A stretch of DNA of 64,000 bases, taken from NCBI GenBank assembly GCA_022821965.1, contig JAJECN010000051.1, positions 61,519 through 125,518 of the forward strand, read 5' to 3'. The first letter of the stretch is position 1. Every line of letters begins with the position of its first letter. The notes under the pieces are model-generated. The model made no database searches. It had not been told where the DNA came from and was given only the letters and a program-made list of their open reading frames with translations. Of the stretch, positions 36,931-45,683 are shown piece after piece. The stretch is from Candidatus Poribacteria bacterium. Lineage in GTDB: Bacteria; Poribacteria; WGA-4E; WGA-3G. The position numbers were made by a program, and so were the translations under genes.

Positions 36931-39051
36931 TTATTTTATAACACTCAACTTCCCAATTTCTTGGACAAGCACGTCTGCTTGCACTGCTGAAATACGATAG
37001 ATATAAACACCTGATGCGACAGGCGCGCCGCTGCGGGTTGCAAGGGTCCATTCAAACTTTCCTTGTGCGCCTGCGTTCTCGTGCGTTTCACTATAAACAA
37101 GAGCACCCGTCGGTGCGAAAATCTCAAGGTTGATGTTATCCGCAACTTGCGAAGGAGAAAGCCGGTAAGCGAACGTCATCACTGTATCACCCGCACGGAA
37201 CGGATTTGGATACACCCGTGTATCCTCAAAGGCGAAATCCCCCGCCTGAAGCTGCTCTACGCGCAATCTATAAGAATCAACACTACTGAATCCACCGTCG
37301 GATTCCACGACGAGGTAAAATATTCCTGTCCTATTGGGTTGATAAATAAGTCTCAATCCAGCGATGTCGGTAGCGTTTTCTCCAGTCGCATACACCTCAC
37401 CCATCTCTGAGTAAAGAGATAAACGATAACTTTTGCCCGGTGGAATGTCAGCCAACGTTACTAAAATAGTGACATCGCGAACTGCCTCCAGTTTGTAAAC
37501 GTCGCGTGTATCATTCAGATCGAACAGAAAGGATTCGTAAGTCTGCCCATATTCAATACGGAACGCAGTCGCAAACGTATCGTTTGGTTCATAAGTATCC
37601 CCAAACGACACAAGGATTGGAATCGTAAACCCTTCTGCTCCAATGTTCGTAACTGAGATACCGGTAACAGTTCCATCGTTTGCATTACTGTTCGGCACGG
37701 TGCCGGGTGTAAAGGCAGTTTGTTCATCGTCAGCGGAGTAAGCGGCACCATCCGTTATCATTTGCACATCTATAAACTCAGCACCGTCTTTTTGAGAGAT
37801 ACCGAGGTGTTCGGGGTCTGAGGGATCCTCAAGCCATATCTGTTGGGAAGCATCAAAGGTGCCGAGTGGATACGGATTCGTTTCATCAATATGCCAAATC
37901 AGAATACCGGACTCAGGCAGATGGGTATCAAAGGTCGCTCCTGACGTTTTGTTCCGATTTTCTATAAGGAAAAATTCTGTCGATTCACCACGAACGGGAG
38001 TTGCTGACGAGTGAATATCGATCTTGAAAAGTTTATTTATTCCGGGGGCAAGTTCAAAGCTGGGGATATCGATTTGCTGGTTTTGTGTGATCTGAACGGG
38101 TTGAATCCAGCCAAGACGACCGTTTTGAGGTCTCGCGTCGAAATCCCATTTGAGGTATCCCATAATATGACTCGGTTCTAAGCCATTTCCGACTCCGAAT
38201 GCCTCAGGTCCCTGATACGGTCCGAACTGACTCATCAGTCCCCATTTATGGTCCCGTGCGTCTGTAAAATCGAATCCATAGACATCAGGCGCACCGAAAT
38301 CATGAAAAAATTCATGGAAATAGATTCCCAAGTGTGGGTGCTCAAAATCTGGTTCTTCAGCCACAACAGCAGCAGTATTGACGCGAACGCCATCATGAAT
38401 GGCATTAACGGACGGTATTAGAAGAGACGCAATGTCATCAATAACCCCCGTGGAAGCCTGGTCGTTGCCTGAATGAATCACGAAAACATGGTCTACAACG
38501 CCGTCCCCGTCCCGATCATATTTTGAAAAATCGACACTTGCATCTACTGCTTCACACGCTTCGCGAACTAACTCCCGGTACCGTTCAAGGATTCTTCCAC
38601 CTTCGCCGTAATACGTCATCGGCTTTTTGGCACGGATCCACGTGTTACCAGCCGGAATAACGCCCCCCATTGGACCGGGTTGGACATCCATCTGCCCGTA
38701 AGAATTTTCACGATAATAGGTTTTGAGAGAAACGCCTTCTGTTGCGAAGAGGTATCTATCAAATGCTGCGCCATTTCTACGTCCGGGCATATCAACAAAA
38801 TCTATTTTCAAAGCGAGGACATATTCTATGCCGTCGGACTGCAAAACCCCTTGTTCTTTGGCAAGACAACACCCGTCTAACGCTTCGAGAAATTCTGCTC
38901 TACTTTGAGGTGCTTTAGGGACTAATTCACCACTTGTTGCGTCTTCGTTAAAAAATAGATAAGGATTTGGGGGTGCCGTGATACCGAATGAAGAAAAAAG
39001 AAGGAGAATAAGGATAGAGACACAGCAGGTAGCTAAGAAGTGCTTAATCAA
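36931..39051 (-). CDS. M6-like secreted zinc metalloprotease with FlgD-like C-terminal domain
   Basis: TTG 39051 is chosen because GGAGG lies 5 bases upstream (GGAGGCGAGTTTG); the open frame reaches 39096 but lies inside the upstream gene. The product is 706 residues with a hydrophobic signal segment (CCVSILILLLFSSFGI). The zinc motif HEFFHDFGAPDVYGFD is the M6 signature (HExxH...GxxDxxGF) seen in immune-inhibitor-A-like proteases. The mid region has beta domains (YKLEAVRDVTILV). The last 95 residues (RVYPNPFRAGD... VYIYRISAVQ) match the FlgD-like/T9SS sorting domain. The start overlaps the end of the zinc-ribbon gene by 8 bases. Confidence 0.88.
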   Translation of the reverse strand: MIKHFLATCCVSILILLLFSSFGITAPPNPYLFFNEDATSGELVPKAPQSRAEFLEALDGCCLAKEQGVLQSDGIEYVLALKIDFVDMPGRRNGAAFDRYLFATEGVSLKTYYRENSYGQMDVQPGPMGGVIPAGNTWIRAKKPMTYYGEGGRILERYRELVREACEAVDASVDFSKYDRDGDGVVDHVFVIHSGNDQASTGVIDDIASLLIPSVNAIHDGVRVNTAAVVAEEPDFEHPHLGIYFHEFFHDFGAPDVYGFDFTDARDHKWGLMSQFGPYQGPEAFGVGNGLEPSHIMGYLKWDFDARPQNGRLGWIQPVQITQNQQIDIPSFELAPGINKLFKIDIHSSATPVRGESTEFFLIENRNKTSGATFDTHLPESGILIWHIDETNPYPLGTFDASQQIWLEDPSDPEHLGISQKDGAEFIDVQMITDGAAYSADDEQTAFTPGTVPNSNANDGTVTGISVTNIGAEGFTIPILVSFGDTYEPNDTFATAFRIEYGQTYESFLFDLNDTRDVYKLEAVRDVTILVTLADIPPGKSYRLSLYSEMGEVYATGENATDIAGLRLIYQPNRTGIFYLVVESDGGFSSVDSYRLRVEQLQAGDFAFEDTRVYPNPFRAGDTVMTFAYRLSPSQVADNINLEIFAPTGALVYSETHENAGAQGKFEWTLATRSGAPVASGVYIYRISAVQADVLVQEIGKLSVIK

Positions 39052-40342
39052 ACTCGCCTCCGCACTTCCGGCACAGGATGTAGAATTGAATATCATCGGA
39101 TTGGGCGTGTTGTATCATGAGATCGACTGCCTGTTGTGGCAGATCCGCTTCACATTTGGGACATTTGTAGATCGAGCCTTCTGTTTCCGGGAATCGGGTA
39201 ATATCGCCCCAAATATCCCGAAGCCAGTATTTGAATTCCCAAGGTATTTCGGTGTTGACAGCGGTCGCGATCTGAACAGCATGGCGGATGAGTTTTTGGC
39301 ATTTGCGAATAGAAACAGGTTCGTAGAGGTGTGGGGAATACTTAAGTGGAAGTTGTTTTCCCTCTGTCTCAGTTTGCGGGTTGAAATCTCGTGCGCGGGT
39401 CAGCAAGATTTGGTCTAAGAGCGCACCTTCTTCCCTACCCTTTGACCAGAGACGATAGTAACCTGCCCGTTTAATATGAAAAAAAGCAGGGGTGTTGTTC
39501 GGTTTGTTACCGGTTGTGTCGTCTGATGCGGTCTCCCACAGCCAACGTCCCCACTTGGAGGTATCATTAGGTTCAACCCAAATTTTTATGGCACCTGACC
39601 CGCCTTGTCTATCCCACGGTTTTGCGAGTGCGTCATCCATACCGATCCAATAAGAGTCTTTGCTATATTCAAAGAAGGCACGTGCCCAGAGGTACCACTT
39701 GCCGGTCTTAGGTATATAAATTTCGTGTATCGCTCGCGCCCTTTCCCGGCTGTCAATGGCTTTTCCACGAGAGGCTTCCCCATGTTCAACGACTCTCACA
39801 CCCTTATCAATATGAACAGCAGTATCTGCCTCAATAACAAGTGTATCCTTGGGTAGACGAGCGAGTTCTTTATCTCCGTCTGGCTCGCCGGGTTCTGTGG
39901 ATTCCATGAGATTATAGTTTTTCGCAATCCTTTGGGAAACCTTCTCGAACTGTTTTTCAGAAAGATTTGCATCAAAAAAACAATCTCGAATGCCTTTCTT
40001 CCAGAGATCCAGCAGTAGGAACATCGCTTTCAGGTTGCCGTCTGGCCGTTTCCGAGTACCAACCACGATTAACATACCGGTGTCGTTAGAACGACTGATT
40101 AAACACCGATGTAATGGAAAATCCGGGGCTTTATGGGTTCTACTTGAGCGAATAAGGGGTGAGTAATATCGACATCTGTCGTCACATCCGGGGATCTTGG
40201 CGCGTTTGGCTCTACAGCACTCCGGACAGATTAACATGCCATTAAGTGCTGGACAGACCCGTTTCCCCTTATCAGAACGACACGTTCGACAACGCTGGCT
40301 TCTGCGCCGTTTTGCTGATGTTTGCCGTATCTGGCGTCGCAT
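39044..40342 (-). CDS. Zinc-ribbon protein with central carbohydrate-binding-like region
   Basis: ATG 40342 is chosen (AGGGGA upstream); the frame extends to 40381. The 432-residue product starts with a cysteine-rich block (CRTCRSDKGKRVCPALNGML, then ICPECCRAKRAKIPGCDDRC) resembling the short zinc motifs at the ends of SEC-C/YchJ-type proteins. A central region (ADTAVHIDKGVRVVEHGEAS, WYLWARAFFEYSKDSYWIGM, GYYRLWSKGREEGALLDQIL) looks like the beta-sandwich of CBM6/malectin-like modules. A second zinc ribbon (YKCPKCEADLP ... LCRKCGGEF) ends the protein. The domain mixture is unusual, and no function is assigned. It sits between the flotillin-like and protease genes. Confidence 0.68.
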   Translation of the reverse strand: MRRQIRQTSAKRRRSQRCRTCRSDKGKRVCPALNGMLICPECCRAKRAKIPGCDDRCRYYSPLIRSSRTHKAPDFPLHRCLISRSNDTGMLIVVGTRKRPDGNLKAMFLLLDLWKKGIRDCFFDANLSEKQFEKVSQRIAKNYNLMESTEPGEPDGDKELARLPKDTLVIEADTAVHIDKGVRVVEHGEASRGKAIDSRERARAIHEIYIPKTGKWYLWARAFFEYSKDSYWIGMDDALAKPWDRQGGSGAIKIWVEPNDTSKWGRWLWETASDDTTGNKPNNTPAFFHIKRAGYYRLWSKGREEGALLDQILLTRARDFNPQTETEGKQLPLKYSPHLYEPVSIRKCQKLIRHAVQIATAVNTEIPWEFKYWLRDIWGDITRFPETEGSIYKCPKCEADLPQQAVDLMIQHAQSDDIQFYILCRKCGGEFD

Positions 40343-40424
40343 GTTTTCCCCTGAAGAACTGGTGCGGTTGAGAACACGCACAAGAATTCAATCAAATACT
40401 CACAATATTAAGACAAGGAGGCAA

Positions 40425-42722
40425 TCAACTCGGACGATTGACAAGATCTGCGAGATATTCAGCAATCTTGTCTGTAATCTGTTGTGCATCCACATCCGCA
40501 AAGTTAAACAATTCCTTAAGCATTGGAGAGATGGCACCCGTATCAAGCAATGCATTCGCGAGTTTACCCATACTGCTCCGGTTGATACCGCCTTGTCCAT
40601 CATTACCCATATCCAGAATCTTGATGCTATCGATTTTCTCAACCGGCTTCATCATCTGCTCAATAATATCATCGGCATCATTAATGAGTTCTAAGATCGC
40701 CTCTTGGACAAGGACGCGTTGTTCAGCGACATTCCGCGCTTCATATTCCGCCATTTCACCTTGTGCTTTCGCACGGGCTTCGGCGAGTACCGCGTCAGCG
40801 AGACGTTCAATAGGTTGTGCCTGCGCTTCTGCACCGATGACTGCAACTTCACGCTGCCACTCTGCTGACATCACCTCTTCCGTGGCTGTCACATTCACCT
40901 CGGCACCCATACGTTCGGCTTCCGCAACCAGTTGTTCCTTCTCAGCGAGTGCGGTCACCTGCTGTTTATTGGCGACATCAATCTTTCGGTCTTCATCGCT
41001 TAAAGTAACACGCAATTCTTGATTGATACGGGACTGCTCCACATTCAGCATCTTGGCAATCTCAGCGAGTTCGACTTGCCGCATCTGGTCAATCTGTGCG
41101 GTTTCGACAACGAGGTTCTTCTCGATTTCACGCTGTTGGACCTGTTGTTCTTGCGCGAAGCGTTGCGTCTGCACCGTCAATTCACGCTCAATACCCCGTA
41201 AATCCACACCCTCTTCTTGGGCGATACGTGCTACCTCTACTATGAGTTGCTTTTCAATCTCACGTGTTTCTACTTGCTGCTCTTGTCCGATTCGTGTGAT
41301 CTCTACTGCTAATGTTTTGGCAATTTCAGCGAGTTCAACCTGTCGCATCTGGTCAATCTGTGCGGTTTCGACCACGAGGTTCTTCTCAATTTCACGCTGT
41401 TGGACCTGTTGTTCCATAGCGAGTTGTGCTGTCTGTACTGTCAGATCCCGCTCAATTCTCCGTAAATCCACACCCTCTTCTTGGGCGATACGTGCTTTCT
41501 CTACTATCAATACCTTCTCTATTTCACGAACAGCAACAGTTTGTTCCTGTTCAATTCTCTGCATTTCGACAACGAGATGCTGTTCAATTTCAGCAAGCTG
41601 TACAACTTTGGATTGTTCAATCTGTTGTGTCTCGACGATGAGATTCTTCTCAATCTCACGTTCAGCAACAATCTGTTCTTGTTGCACGCGAGCGACCTCA
41701 ACGTCACGGTTCATCTCAATTTCACGTTCCTGGACGACCTGTTCCTGCGTGATACGTGCGCGCTCAACCTCTTGCTTCATCTCGTATTCACGTTCTTGCA
41801 CACCTTGTTCCATCTCAAATTGGAATTTGAGCGTCTCCGCTTCCCGTTCAGCGGCATAGATAGCGATATTCTTTTGCTGGTCGGATTCTGCCCACGCCTG
41901 CTCCTGTTCTGCTTCAAGTTTCTCTATACGGGCAGCAACTTCAATTTGAACGACAGCGACCTCTTTCCGTTGTTCTATGTCTACTTTTTCTCGATATTGA
42001 TCGGCAGTAATTTCAGTGATCTCACGAATACCGACGGCATCAAATCGGTTTTCGGCATCAAGCGTTTCAACAGGGGTTTGATCTACTCGGATGATTGACA
42101 CAGTCTCAAGCGTCAAACCGTTTTGCGTCTCTAAATCGTCACCGCATGCGTCTTGCACTTTGTCGGCAAATTCCTGACGTTTCTGGAGGAGATCCTGAAT
42201 GTCACTTTCAGCTGCAACGCTTCGCAATGCCCCTTCGAGTTTTGGTTCAATTAGCTCGCGTACTGTCTCCGGTGTCATGGATTTATCACCCAATGCTTGC
42301 GCAGCGCGCAAAATATCGGTTTCTGCAGGCTCGACTTTAAGATAGAAAACGACTTCAACATCACCGCGGTTAAAGTCGTATGTAATTAAAGCCTCTGTTC
42401 CCTCTCGGATAACCTCAATTCGCATGGTGTTGAGGGAGATCTCTTTAATTTCATGGATAATGGTGTTAACCCAAAGACCCCCGGTGATACGGATTTTCTC
42501 TTTTGCACCACCTGTCCGCACTAACGCGATATCGGCTTTCGGTATCCGGTAGCGAATAACTGTAGCAGCAAAAGCCGCCAAACTCGCAAGTAAAACGAAG
42601 AGAATAGCTGTCAACCATCGCATTACTGTGTTTTGTCCAAATTGGTCAAGGTTATCGTAGGCAAACCAGCCAACAGTGACCGCTACAGCAATCAAGAAAA
42701 CGATAACAGCAATAAAACGCAT
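40425..42722 (-). CDS. Flotillin/SPFH-like membrane protein with expanded coiled-coil stalk
   Basis: A 765-residue protein. Two N-terminal membrane segments (residues 3-20 and 37-57), a Band 7/SPFH domain (about 60-240) with IRITGGLWVNTIIHEIKEIS, then a long charged coiled coil and a C-terminal 130-residue alanine/glutamate-rich and globular tail. Residues 307-570 consist of twelve 22-residue repeats (see the repeat entry). Flotillins scaffold membrane microdomains. It is about 83 bases from the zinc-ribbon gene on the same strand and may be in an operon with it and with the M6-like protease. Confidence 0.85.
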   Translation of the reverse strand: MRFIAVIVFLIAVAVTVGWFAYDNLDQFGQNTVMRWLTAILFVLLASLAAFAATVIRYRIPKADIALVRTGGAKEKIRITGGLWVNTIIHEIKEISLNTMRIEVIREGTEALITYDFNRGDVEVVFYLKVEPAETDILRAAQALGDKSMTPETVRELIEPKLEGALRSVAAESDIQDLLQKRQEFADKVQDACGDDLETQNGLTLETVSIIRVDQTPVETLDAENRFDAVGIREITEITADQYREKVDIEQRKEVAVVQIEVAARIEKLEAEQEQAWAESDQQKNIAIYAAEREAETLKFQFEMEQGVQEREYEMKQEVERARITQEQVVQEREIEMNRDVEVARVQQEQIVAEREIEKNLIVETQQIEQSKVVQLAEIEQHLVVEMQRIEQEQTVAVREIEKVLIVEKARIAQEEGVDLRRIERDLTVQTAQLAMEQQVQQREIEKNLVVETAQIDQMRQVELAEIAKTLAVEITRIGQEQQVETREIEKQLIVEVARIAQEEGVDLRGIERELTVQTQRFAQEQQVQQREIEKNLVVETAQIDQMRQVELAEIAKMLNVEQSRINQELRVTLSDEDRKIDVANKQQVTALAEKEQLVAEAERMGAEVNVTATEEVMSAEWQREVAVIGAEAQAQPIERLADAVLAEARAKAQGEMAEYEARNVAEQRVLVQEAILELINDADDIIEQMMKPVEKIDSIKILDMGNDGQGGINRSSMGKLANALLDTGAISPMLKELFNFADVDAQQITDKIAEYLADLVNRPS
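41013..41804 (-). repeat. Twelve 66-base (22-residue) tandem repeats in the flotillin-like gene
   Basis: Residues 307-570 divide exactly into 12 units of 22 residues with consensus qV-xxREIEKxLxVExxxIxQE. They further group into three super-units of four (88 residues each). Units 5-8 and 9-12 are near duplicates (QVQQREIEKNLVVETAQIDQ appears twice unchanged), and units 3-4 match units 7-8 and 11-12. A 22-residue period equals two hendecads, typical of right-handed coiled coils. Confidence 0.9.
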
Positions 42723-42734
42723 TCAGTTCTCCTT

Positions 42735-42840
42735 TTTAGTTGTCAGTTATCAATTATCAGTTGTCAGTCAACCGTTTGTGCCGGACACGGCGTTTGCCCC
42801 GCACATGTTTAACCGAAAACTGAAAACCTAAGACTGATAA
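42735..42840. repeat. CAGTTATCAGTT-type interspersed repeat
   Basis: The gap 42723-42847 between the flotillin-like and crystallin genes carries a run TTGTCAGTTATCAATTATCA, AGTTGTCAGTC and a partly inverted AACTGAAAACC..ACTGATAACT arm. It is a decayed short-repeat cluster of the kind also seen near 6615. Confidence 0.5.
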
Positions 42841-42847
42841 CTATTCT

Positions 42848-44263
42848 CTACCGGAAAATCGTTTCGCTGCTGAGGTGCGTCCGGTATCGCCCCTTGAGCG
42901 GTTGACGTGGAGAAGTCTGCCACGCGAGGTTTGCTAAGTAACAGAGAGCATTCTCAACAAGAGGTCTTGCTATCGTGATCCGATGTGCGTCGCGGGTATC
43001 AACCGCAAAAGCGACGTAGTAGCCATCTCCCCATTGCAACTGTATACTGACAGCATCTCCATTATCTTCTCTAACTGCCAATTTTCGGTAACTTCCGTCA
43101 CTCGTTACCCAGTGGTCGTCGGTTATAAGAGCGTCTACATTCACTTTATGGGGCCAGGTAAACATGCCCGTTTTCTGCCCATCATCGGTAACTCGGACAT
43201 TACAGTCATTGGAATTAACCACGCGGATTGGGTGACGGTCAACCGGTAGCCAATCGCCGCGCCATTCGGGTTCAGTTGTATGCACACCATCAGGCGGCGT
43301 AATATTATTGTCCATCGCGGAAGCCCAGACGATCCCACCTTTGCGAACAAAATCTTGAACCGCCTGATCCGCGTCTTCAAGAAAATATTCGCCGTCATGT
43401 CCTGTTGCGAACCACGTGAACCAGATGATGTCATACTCCGAAAGCGTGATACTTGAGAGTTTGATCGCATTGTTGGGGTCACCACGGTTATCGGGATTGT
43501 CATTGATATGCACGGTAGTGAATTGGAATTCTAAGCCCTCAAGGGTAGTGAGCGATTCCAATATTGCTGGCTCGCCCGTCTGATTATCACCAACAACAAT
43601 TAGCACACGGAATACGCCTAATGGCACAATCTTTATAGAAGAGATAATATCCGAAAATGATTGCGAATGTGGGAGTGATCTAAGGTTTCGATGTGCCACC
43701 CGAAACTCTTGCGAGCTTAGCGTTATATTCAGCCGCCGACCTTCAAAATTTACATGCTCATAGAAAATAACATGACATCCGCTGAACGGGAAACTGGGCC
43801 CCCGCTGGATACGAATCGACGAAACCGTATCGTTCATACCAACATCAAACATTGAACTAACATCACGCATGACAACGCTTCGCTGTCCGTTATAATCTAC
43901 GTCGCGAAATACTTCAATGATGACAGGCACCGCGCCATACTCCGGTGGTGTCGGGTGCGCTGATGGACTAAAACTAATAGCCGTGATCGCATCCCCGAAG
44001 TTATAGGGGATGTCGTGAATATTTGGATAGAACCCAGGAGCAAGTACGAGCTGGCGTCCCCTATAGTTCTCATGTTCGTGAAAAATGGCTTTGTAGTTTG
44101 GTGACGCGTTGAACCCCGGTCCCTTGTAGATCTTGATCGAAGAGATAATATCTTGTGCACCAATCTCTCCGGTGTTTGGGATCGATTCAACCAGCGTAAC
44201 TTTACGTCCATGAAAATTCACATGTTCAAAGACTTCAACGACGAGCCTCGGCATGTTGGTCAT
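42848..44263 (-). CDS. Beta/gamma-crystallin repeats joined to a ThuA-like domain
   Basis: ATG 44263 is chosen (AAGGAG 8 bases upstream); the frame extends to 44308. The 471-residue product begins with four Greek-key motifs of beta/gamma-crystallin type (VEVFEHVNFHGRKVTL, AIFHEHENYRGRQLVL, VIEVFRDVDYNGQRSV, VIFYEHVNFEGRRLNI), each followed by a calcium-site-like DxISSI segment. From about residue 230 a Rossmann-like domain follows (VFRVLIVVGDNQTGEPAI, YDIIWFTWFATGHDGEYF, VRKGGIVWASAMDNN), similar to ThuA/GATase-like folds used in sugar metabolism. There is no signal peptide. Calcium binding in the first part is expected from the family; the second part has no assigned reaction. Confidence 0.8.
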   Translation of the reverse strand: MTNMPRLVVEVFEHVNFHGRKVTLVESIPNTGEIGAQDIISSIKIYKGPGFNASPNYKAIFHEHENYRGRQLVLAPGFYPNIHDIPYNFGDAITAISFSPSAHPTPPEYGAVPVIIEVFRDVDYNGQRSVVMRDVSSMFDVGMNDTVSSIRIQRGPSFPFSGCHVIFYEHVNFEGRRLNITLSSQEFRVAHRNLRSLPHSQSFSDIISSIKIVPLGVFRVLIVVGDNQTGEPAILESLTTLEGLEFQFTTVHINDNPDNRGDPNNAIKLSSITLSEYDIIWFTWFATGHDGEYFLEDADQAVQDFVRKGGIVWASAMDNNITPPDGVHTTEPEWRGDWLPVDRHPIRVVNSNDCNVRVTDDGQKTGMFTWPHKVNVDALITDDHWVTSDGSYRKLAVREDNGDAVSIQLQWGDGYYVAFAVDTRDAHRITIARPLVENALCYLANLAWQTSPRQPLKGRYRTHLSSETIFR

Positions 44264-44317
44264 AACCCGCTCCTTGTTTTCAAGCGTAACCCACGAGCGA
44301 AATTGCAAGTTAAAATT

Positions 44318-44347
44318 AAAATACCATTAGCAGAGGCAGTTTGTCAA
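44318..44347 (-). promoter_or_regulatory. Promoter of the crystallin-ThuA gene
   Basis: On the reverse strand perfect TTGACA (44342-44347), 18 bases, TATTTT (44318-44323). It diverges from the promoter at 44410-44438. Confidence 0.55.
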
Positions 44348-44409
44348 GGAAAAACGTTAAGACCCTCCTGATAATTAAAATTTTTCTAACTGAACCTTGC
44401 TATTTTTCC

Positions 44410-44438
44410 TTGATTCTGGGAAAAAGATATGATAAAGT
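44410..44438 (+). promoter_or_regulatory. Promoter of the SdiA-regulated-type gene
   Basis: TTGATT (44410-44415), 17 bases, TAAAGT (44433-44438), about 54 bases before ATG 44492. Confidence 0.45.
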
Positions 44439-44491
44439 ATGCATAAGAGATTGGAAAGAGCTCTTTGCCGATGCAAGGTGGAGGTCCAGCG

Positions 44492-45364
44492 ATGTCTTAC
44501 AAAAGAGCACTCCGAATTATTCTAATAACAATTGTCAGTGGTTTGCTGGTCTATTTTCTCGTCCGAGTGGAGCAAGCGACAACGAAAAAGACTGCGCAAT
44601 CGCGCCCAATAGCGCTTCCTTATAATTGGATTGGTAGCATCACCAAGAAACAGATAGCAGAACCCTCCGGTATCACCTACCATCCGACACGGCGGACGCT
44701 GTTTCTCGCTGATGATTCGGGTATCGTTCACGAACTAAGTCTAAATGGAACGCTCCTTCAATCAAAAGGACTGAATGAACTTGACATTGAAGGAATTACT
44801 ATTGATCCAGGGACGGGTTTACTGTATGCCGCTGTGGAGGACGATGAAGCGATTCTGGAACTTGACCCTGAAAATCTTACGGTCCAAAGAGAATTCAGGA
44901 TCGGTAGAAATTTTGAAGGGGAGCTACTCCTGAAGAAGGGAGGCATGGGGATTGAAGCGATCGCTTTTGTGCCGGATGACTCACATCCGGAGGGTGGTAC
45001 TTTTTGGGTCGGCAACCAAACCTTTAGTCTCAAAGCGAAGGACGAACCATCTGTCGTATGTGAAGTCCTTGTACCGCTCCGGTCTACAACAGCAAAACAG
45101 GCAACCGCCCCCATCATCCGTGCTCATAAGATGAACTTCATCGACATTTCTGGACTTGCTTACGATACCCAAGGCGATTTTCTGGTGCTAATCAGTGACA
45201 CGACAAATCTCTTAGTTGAACTCAAACGGGAAGGCACCATTTTAAGCCAATACCTCTTGCCCGGGGACGAGCAGGAAGGGATTGTGTTGGATGGACTCGG
45301 CTATATGTACATCGCGCAGGAAACCGGGGAAATTATCAAATTAGCGGATCGCCGCCTTCGCTAA
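44492..45364 (+). CDS. SdiA-regulated-type beta-propeller, membrane-anchored
   Basis: ATG 44492 (MSYKRALRIILITIVSGLLV) has GGAGG 7 bases upstream; the frame extends to 44465 without support. The 290-residue protein has an N-terminal membrane anchor (residues 8-23). The body repeats EPSGITYHPTRRTLFLADDS, DIEGITIDPGTGLLYAAVED and DISGLAYDTQGDFLVLISDT, the blades of a six-bladed propeller of the SdiA-regulated family. These proteins lie in the periplasm and may bind or hydrolyse phosphorylated ligands; no reaction is certain. Confidence 0.75.
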   Translation: MSYKRALRIILITIVSGLLVYFLVRVEQATTKKTAQSRPIALPYNWIGSITKKQIAEPSGITYHPTRRTLFLADDSGIVHELSLNGTLLQSKGLNELDIEGITIDPGTGLLYAAVEDDEAILELDPENLTVQREFRIGRNFEGELLLKKGGMGIEAIAFVPDDSHPEGGTFWVGNQTFSLKAKDEPSVVCEVLVPLRSTTAKQATAPIIRAHKMNFIDISGLAYDTQGDFLVLISDTTNLLVELKREGTILSQYLLPGDEQEGIVLDGLGYMYIAQETGEIIKLADRRLR

Positions 45365-45395
45365 ACAAATAATTTGTGTGGTGTCCTATTCACTT

Positions 45396-45635
45396 TTATT
45401 CTTCACTCATCTTCTGCCCTACGTCTTTGTTTCCATCATTACTTTCAAAACGCAGGACAGTGATTCCCGGCACTAAATCCAATACCAGATTGATGGACGC
45501 ATACTGTTCTGCTGTGTGACCACAATCGGCTCGCCATAAGAGCTGCACATTTCCCTCATCATAGAGAACTCCATAGGCGAGCCTCTTGCCCTCAGCATCT
45601 TCTAAATGAAAATATCTACGACGTTTGGTATCCAT
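45396..45635 (-). CDS. Small conserved-looking protein of unknown function
   Basis: A 79-residue frame reading RRYFHLEDAEGKRLAYGVLYDEGNVQLLWR (in two short blocks) and YASINLVLDLVPGITVLRFE, a pattern recalling short single-domain beta proteins of unknown role. The ribosome site before ATG 45635 is weak. It is separated by 48 bases from the mqnD stop on the same strand. Confidence 0.5.
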   Translation of the reverse strand: MDTKRRRYFHLEDAEGKRLAYGVLYDEGNVQLLWRADCGHTAEQYASINLVLDLVPGITVLRFESNDGNKDVGQKMSEE

Positions 45636-45683
45636 GAATGTTTGTGCGTGGACAAGAACCTTGCGAGAAATAACGAGTAGAAG

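Noticed and set aside
41023..41859. Long plus-strand open frame (278 codons) opposite the flotillin-like gene
   Set aside because: It is antisense to the repeated coiled-coil region. Its Ser/Cys-rich composition is what the repeat gives in reverse, and it has no ribosome site or family match.
41481..42098. Second antisense frame (205 codons) opposite the flotillin-like gene
   Set aside because: The same repeat effect; low complexity and overlapped by the real gene.
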